Shown: piece after piece, positions 59,998 through 64,000 of the stretch
Layout of the letters: each line of letters starts with the position of its first letter
How positions within the stretch are numbered: position 1 is the first letter of the stretch
DNA from: Lactobacillus xylocopicola
Lineage (GTDB): Bacteria; Bacillota; Bacilli; Lactobacillales; Lactobacillaceae
Direction: 5' to 3'
Length of the DNA: 64,000 nucleotides
Assembly: GCF_033096005.1 (NCBI RefSeq)
Contig: NZ_AP026803.1
Span: 223,501-287,500, forward strand
Program-made: the position numbers and the translations under genes
Notes under the pieces: generated by a model
Told to the model about the DNA's origin: nothing
What the model saw: the letters and a program-made list of their open reading frames with translations, nothing else
The model's database searches: none

Positions 59998-60771
59998 TTG
60001 GGTTAAATAAGCCACTGATTCATTGAGATACTCATCTGCATAGGCCATTGCATGACGAGTTCCTGGTAGCAGTTTGAGGTCAACTCCATGATCCTTTTGG
60101 GCAAGCATATTAATAAAATCGAGCAGGTAGTCAGTAGGAGATAATTCATTGGTGGAATTAATCATCATTAGCCGGTGTAAATTTTGATAGTTATAAGCTT
60201 TAGCATCAAGTTCTGGTAATCTTTGCTGGTTGTTTGCCCCAATATAAGTGAGGGTAAAGTACTTGTAAAAAGAATCGCTGATTGCGCGTGGATCGGTCAG
60301 ACCTAGTTCGCTTTGGGCATCAACTGCAGCCTTGACTTCTTGGTGGTCCTTGATCCAGCTAGAATAATTGACCGGTGCAGACCAGGTAACGGTTGGGAAA
60401 CCATACCGACCAGCCAGGTAGAGCGCCAATACGCCGCCGCTGCTGGCACCAATTTGTATGATGGCGGATGGGCTAGTTGAATTTTGCTTGAGGTAGTCAC
60501 TTTGAAGTAACCATTCGACAAAGTTAACACTATCTTGGTGGGCAGCCGGAAAGAGGTTTTCAGGTGCAAGCCGATAATTAGGGGCAAAAACCGTCAAGCC
60601 TTGTTCAGCGCAGCTAGTGCATAAGTCGGTTAGGTTGCTTTTATCGCCGCGAATCCAGCCACCACCATGCCAAAAAAGCAAGATCTTACCTGTTGCTTGG
60701 GCGGGTGCGTAAACGTCAACAGCTAGCTGCCGTTGTTCATCATAAATAATGGCATTACTAATTTTAATCAT
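59992..60771 (-). CDS. Alpha/beta hydrolase (esterase/lipase type)
   Basis: 259 residues. Oxyanion motif LFWHGGGW at about 32-39, nucleophile in IGASSGGVL (about residue 110), Asp and His in the C-terminal part (HGVDLKLLPGTRHAMAY). The HGGGW form is that of hormone-sensitive-lipase-like or BD-FAE type esterases. No signal peptide. Substrate unknown; feruloyl and short-chain esters are typical of this class. Confidence 0.85.
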   Translation of the reverse strand: MIKISNAIIYDEQRQLAVDVYAPAQATGKILLFWHGGGWIRGDKSNLTDLCTSCAEQGLTVFAPNYRLAPENLFPAAHQDSVNFVEWLLQSDYLKQNSTSPSAIIQIGASSGGVLALYLAGRYGFPTVTWSAPVNYSSWIKDHQEVKAAVDAQSELGLTDPRAISDSFYKYFTLTYIGANNQQRLPELDAKAYNYQNLHRLMMINSTNELSPTDYLLDFINMLAQKDHGVDLKLLPGTRHAMAYADEYLNESVAYLTQK

Positions 60772-61001
60772 CTATTTTACCTCCAATAAGTATAGCTATA
60801 GTCACATTATACGTTAAAATCAACTGGTCTTCACTTTGCTAATAAAGATAAATTTTAGCTCATTGGCTGTTTAGAGACTGGTGCGCGCTTTCAGTCGGAA
60901 GTAAGTCGTACCGGCTGAAAGATTGATTTTTAAACTGGGCTGATTATTAGCTATACTGAATTAAATGATGAAAGCGTTCTAACTAACGCGGAGGAAAACA
61001 A

Positions 61002-61664
61002 ATGAACGGAGTGACCATTAATCTAAAAGGAATAATATTTGACATGGACGGGGTTATCGTAGATACCGAATAGCATGATTTTCAAATTCAAAAAGAGTTT
61101 ATCGCTACGTTTAACCCAAATCATAATTTCTCTGAAGCAGATTTTTTACAATTAGTGGGAAAATCCTATAATGATTTATATACCCTCCTGCAAAAATTTT
61201 TAAACGATAAATTGTCTATTAGAGAAGTTGAACGTGAATTTAATTGCTTTTCTGAAAAGCAATACCAGAATATTGACTATCAAAGCCTGTTTAGAAAGGA
61301 TCTCTTACTTATTTTAGAATACGCTAAAGAGCATAACTTATCGTTAGCCGTTGCATCTTCATCAACACGAGAACATATTTTAGAAGTTTTAGAAGCTTGT
61401 CAGATATAAGCATATTTTGATGTGATTAACAGCGGGGAAGCTTTATTGCAAAGTAAACCCAACCCGGAGATTTATTTTAAAACCTTAACCGAGTTACACC
61501 TAGCTGCTGCTGAGTGCCTCGCCGTAGAAGATTCTTATTACGGCATTGCTGCTGCTAAAAATGCTGGGATAAAAACCATTGCGTATCAAGAGACCCGGAT
61601 GAAGATAGACCAATCTAATGCCGATGTGTGCAAAGAATATGTTAGAAGTGCTCAAATACGTTAA
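61002..61664 (+). pseudogene. HAD-family phosphatase (beta-phosphoglucomutase-like) with two nonsense codons
   Basis: One frame from ATG 61002 to TAA 61662-61664 (220 codons), interrupted by TAG at 61068-61070 (in DMDGVIVDTE-stop-HDF) and TAA at 61407-61409 (in EACQI-stop-AYFDV). HAD motif I DMDGVIVD, motif II ASSST, motif III-type KPNPEIYF and motif IV AVEDSYYGIAAA are otherwise perfect. GAGG precedes the ATG. No frameshift is visible, so it was probably lost recently, or the DNA differs by two point errors. CAG to TAG and AAA/AAG to TAA are the simplest origins. Confidence 0.85.
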
Positions 61665-61830
61665 GCAAGCTGCAAGTTTATAATACTGGTGAAAAGGGGA
61701 CAGGCATTAAAGCCCTCTTTTTAATGCCGATTATCACTGTGAAATTTCATTATTTAGCTGCAGAATAGTTGAAAAAGTAATCATCTAACTAATTTTTTGG
61801 TAAAATGGAGCATAACATTGGAGGTAAACT

Positions 61831-62436
61831 ATGCATCTGTCAGCTAAAGCTAGTCGAAGATTAATCAATATTTTGACCGTGGTCAGCGGAATTATCATCA
61901 TCTTATTATGCATCTATTGGTATCGCTTAGGCGTTTTTACTGATCAAGCAAAAATGAAAGCGTACTTGGCGGATAAACGAATTATTGGTCCACTGATCTT
62001 TGTCTTAATTCAAATTATTCAAGTAGTTATCCCTATCATTCCGGGAGGCGTATCACTTTTAGGCGGGGTTATTTTTTTCGGCCCAGTCGCTGGCTTTATT
62101 TATAACTACGTTGGTATTTGTATTGGCTCAATTATCAATTTTTTCCTGGCCAGATTTTATGGCCGTCCTTTTATTTTGCATATTGTTTCTGAGCGAACAT
62201 TAGACAAGTACATGAAGTGGACGGAGAATCAACGCAAGTTTAACTGGTTTTTTGCCATTTGTATCATAGCGCCAATGGCCCCTGATGATGTTCTCTGTTT
62301 ATTGGCTGGTCTGACCGACATGAAGTTTTGGACCTACTTTTGGATCATCATGTTGGGTAAGCCATGGACAATCGCAGCCTATAGTATTGCTTTGACCTTT
62401 GGGATGGACTGGTTGGTTAAGCTGGTCGGTAAGTGA
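61831..62436 (+). CDS. VTT/DedA-like membrane protein (TVP38/TMEM64 family)
   Basis: 201 residues with six hydrophobic segments. Core motif GGVSLLGGVIFFGPVAGFIYNYVGICIGSIINFFLARFYG matches the VTT domain, and APMAPDDVLCLLAGLTDM is the conserved second half. Lipid scrambling is known in this superfamily; here it is inferred. GGAGG precedes the ATG. The acetyltransferase gene overlaps its stop (TGATG). Confidence 0.88.
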   Translation: MHLSAKASRRLINILTVVSGIIIILLCIYWYRLGVFTDQAKMKAYLADKRIIGPLIFVLIQIIQVVIPIIPGGVSLLGGVIFFGPVAGFIYNYVGICIGSIINFFLARFYGRPFILHIVSERTLDKYMKWTENQRKFNWFFAICIIAPMAPDDVLCLLAGLTDMKFWTYFWIIMLGKPWTIAAYSIALTFGMDWLVKLVGK

Positions 62437-62978
62437 TGGCCGGACGCATTTATTTACGTTCATTTAAGTTGGCAGATGCCCCGACGTTGTTAAAGTGGGG
62501 ACAAGATAAGTATTATCAACATCTGGCGGGATTTAGGCAGTACCATAACTTGGCTGCTGCTGAAACGGCGGCCGGACAATATGCTGCGCGCAAGTATAGC
62601 TATGCGGTTTGTCTAACCGAAAACCAGCAGCTGATTGGTCTGGTTGAACTGTATGAGCGGGGAACGGATGAGCGTGAACTACTAAAGACCAAGGAAGTCG
62701 GCTTTTTGTTAGACAAAGAGTTTTCTGGGCAAGGTTATATGACTGAAGCGTTAAAATCCTTGTTTGAATACGCCTTTAAGCAGTTAGGACAAGAGGAGAT
62801 TTGGGCAGGTACTTTTAAGCAGAATCAGCGTTCGCAACACTTACTCCGACGCCTGGGCTTCCAATATATGTACTCAGTTGATTTGGGCATGATCAGCCGC
62901 CTGTTTGCTTATGAAGAAAAATACTATTTGCTTAAAAAAGAAGAATGGCTTAAAATAAACTTAAACACGGAATCCTAA
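62436..62978 (+). CDS. GNAT-family acetyltransferase (RimJ/RimL-like)
   Basis: 180 residues. Motif A FLLDKEFSGQGYMTEAL for acetyl-CoA binding and NQRSQHLLRRLGF in the C-terminal arm are those of GNAT enzymes acting on protein N-termini or small molecules. Start ATG 62436 overlaps the stop of the previous gene. Its stop codon lies within stem I of the serS T-box. Confidence 0.88.
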   Translation: MAGRIYLRSFKLADAPTLLKWGQDKYYQHLAGFRQYHNLAAAETAAGQYAARKYSYAVCLTENQQLIGLVELYERGTDERELLKTKEVGFLLDKEFSGQGYMTEALKSLFEYAFKQLGQEEIWAGTFKQNQRSQHLLRRLGFQYMYSVDLGMISRLFAYEEKYYLLKKEEWLKINLNTES

Positions 62979-63185
62979 GGCTGTTTTAGAGAGCTCACGT
63001 GGTGGTGCAAGTGAGTAGAAGCCGTTTCCAGGTTCCATTAAGTGGGCAATTAATAGTTGCACGGATTGCGGCTCCGTTATCGCCATAATGAGTGCAACTG
63101 TCGTAGGCAGTTGAAGCTGGGTGGTACCGCGAAGTCATGTATGAGCCAATTCGTCCCAATTTTAGGGATGAATTGGCTTTTTGAT
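62969..63185 (+). promoter_or_regulatory. T-box riboswitch upstream of serS (serine, UCC specifier likely)
   Basis: The T-box core TGGGTGGTACCGCG is at 63118-63131. Stem I is made by GGAATCCT (62969-62976) with AGGTTCC (63030-63036) and GGCT with AGCC; the 3' strand of the internal loop, GTTTCC, holds UCC (63027-63029), a serine codon. The apical hairpin is CTCAC-GTGGTGGTGCAA-GTGAG. The terminator AGCCAATTC...GAATTGGCT with T run ends at 63185. Uncharged tRNA-Ser should open the terminator. Confidence 0.93.
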
Positions 63186-63208
63186 TATTTTTAATATGGA
63201 GGAGCAAA

Positions 63209-64000
63209 ATGTTAGATATTAAAGTAATTCGCGAAAATTTGCCGTGGGCCAAGGAGAAGCTGGCTACGCGTGGGATTAAGCCAGAGGAACTAGATGAATT
63301 AATCAAGATTGACCAAGAGCGACGCGCAGGTTTGAAGCGCAGTGAAGAGCTCAAAGCTCAGCGGAATCAGGTCTCTAAGCAAATTGCAGCAGCTAAACGC
63401 AACCAAGAAGATGCTGGGCATGCCATCACAGAAATGCGTGAAGTCGGAACTCAAATTAAAGATTTGGATGATCAGGTTAATGAATTAACCAACAAGCAGA
63501 ACGATATCATCCTTAGACTGCCGAATTTTCCGGCTGATTCGGCGCCGGTTGGTCCAGATGAAAGTTATAACCAGAAAGTTCGCAGTTGGCATGAACCAGC
63601 TAAGCTCGCTTTTGAACCGAAAGCTCACTGGGACATAGGTACCGACTTAGATATTCTAGACTGGGATCGTGGTGCTAAGGCTTCCGGTGCGCGTTTTGTT
63701 TATTACAAAGGTGCGGGAGCCCTGCTTGAACGGGCGGTCTTTAACTTTTTCTTAGATGAAAATACGAAAGCTGGTTATACTGAAATAATTCCGCCATATT
63801 TAGTCAACGATGAATCGATGCAAGGAACGGGCCAATTCCCAAAATTCCGTGAGGATGTTTATACGATTGTTGACAATGATAATCCGGATCAGCCGCGAGA
63901 CCTAACCCTAATCCCAACTGCTGAGGTACCGCTGGTTAACTATTTCAGAAATGAAATTATTCACGATGGTAAACTGCCAATTAGCGTAACTGCGCTTTCA
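63209..64000 (+). CDS. serS: Seryl-tRNA synthetase SerS (3' truncated)
   Basis: Class II synthetase charging serine. Visible residues 1-264: the N-terminal antiparallel coiled-coil ([17 protein letters not shown] to [15 protein letters not shown]) that grips the tRNA variable arm, then the catalytic core with motif 2 beginnings ([52 protein letters not shown]). The gene continues past the window. AGGAG precedes ATG 63209. Controlled by the T-box upstream. Confidence 0.95.
   Translation, partial: MLDIKVIRENLPWAKEKLATRGIKPEELDELIKIDQERRAGLKRSEELKAQRNQVSKQIAAAKRNQEDAGHAITEMREVGTQIKDLDDQVNELTNKQNDIILRLPNFPADSAPVGPDESYNQKVRSWHEPAKLAFEPKAHWDIGTDLDILDWDRGAKASGARFVYYKGAGALLERAVFNFFLDENTKAGYTEIIPPYLVNDESMQGTGQFPKFREDVYTIVDNDNPDQPRDLTLIPTAEVPLVNYFRNEIIHDGKLPISVTALS

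Noticed and set aside
1..64000. Prophage, IS elements, tRNA or rRNA genes
   Set aside because: No transposase, integrase, terminal repeats or tRNA-like cloverleaf noticed; most genes are housekeeping or transport.

Overview
The window looks like a chromosomal segment of a low-to-medium GC Lactobacillaceae genome, most likely Lactobacillus in the strict sense. This rests on a helveticin J-type gene, a SLAP-domain surface protein, proline iminopeptidase, an L-2-hydroxyisocaproate dehydrogenase, a Lys-type MurE beside an Asp/Glu racemase (the pair expected for an L-Lys-D-Asp wall), and a type II-A CRISPR-Cas9 locus. There are no rRNA or tRNA genes, no insertion sequence and no prophage block. 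Species identity cannot be read from this alone.

Layout. 1-5.3 kb: tail of an osmolyte-type ABC ATPase, a VanR/VanS-like two-component pair, murE and a racemase. 5.4-8 kb: SLAP protein and a helveticin J-like gene broken by one in-frame TGA. 8.2-12.8 kb: FMN riboswitch, ribD-ribE-ribBA-ribH, then a CofE-like ligase. 13-18.6 kb: mannitol operon mtlA-mtlF-mtlD and activator mtlR. 18.7-23 kb (minus strand): an ABC importer (ATPase, permease, two paralogous lipoproteins); each lipoprotein gene has its own promoter, a short leader peptide rich in Tyr or Phe/Tyr, and mutually exclusive RNA hairpins ending in a terminator. 23.2-26.6 kb: orphan sigma-54, aldo/keto reductase, hydroxyisocaproate dehydrogenase. 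26.7-35.4 kb: cas9, antisense tracrRNA, cas1, cas2, csn2 and a 37-repeat array, followed by a decayed gene. 36.2-40.1 kb (minus strand): MFS exporter, glycosyltransferase, PepI. 40.2-44.3 kb: DUF3290/DUF421 pair behind a structured leader, a degenerate sirtuin, an exonuclease-BRCT protein and a secreted nuclease. 44.6-51.6 kb: a sugar or glycerol-phosphate type ABC importer with a beta-lactamase-fold hydrolase and two solute-binding paralogues. 51.7-58.3 kb: CorA, an inactive class A beta-lactamase-like protein, TetR plus MMPL exporter, zinc-ribbon membrane protein. 58.4-64 kb: aldehyde dehydrogenase, esterase, broken HAD phosphatase, VTT protein, acetyltransferase, serine T-box and the start of serS.

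The most interesting signal is the pair of leader-peptide attenuators at 21.4-23.0 kb. They are paralogous, keep the same base pairs by compensatory change, and differ mainly in whether the key codons are Tyr or Phe/Tyr. This implies classical ribosome-mediated attenuation in a group where T-boxes usually do this job. The second is the self-contained type II-A locus: its tracrRNA can be delimited by eye, and its spacers include two pairs that appear to hit the same sites in diverged phages.
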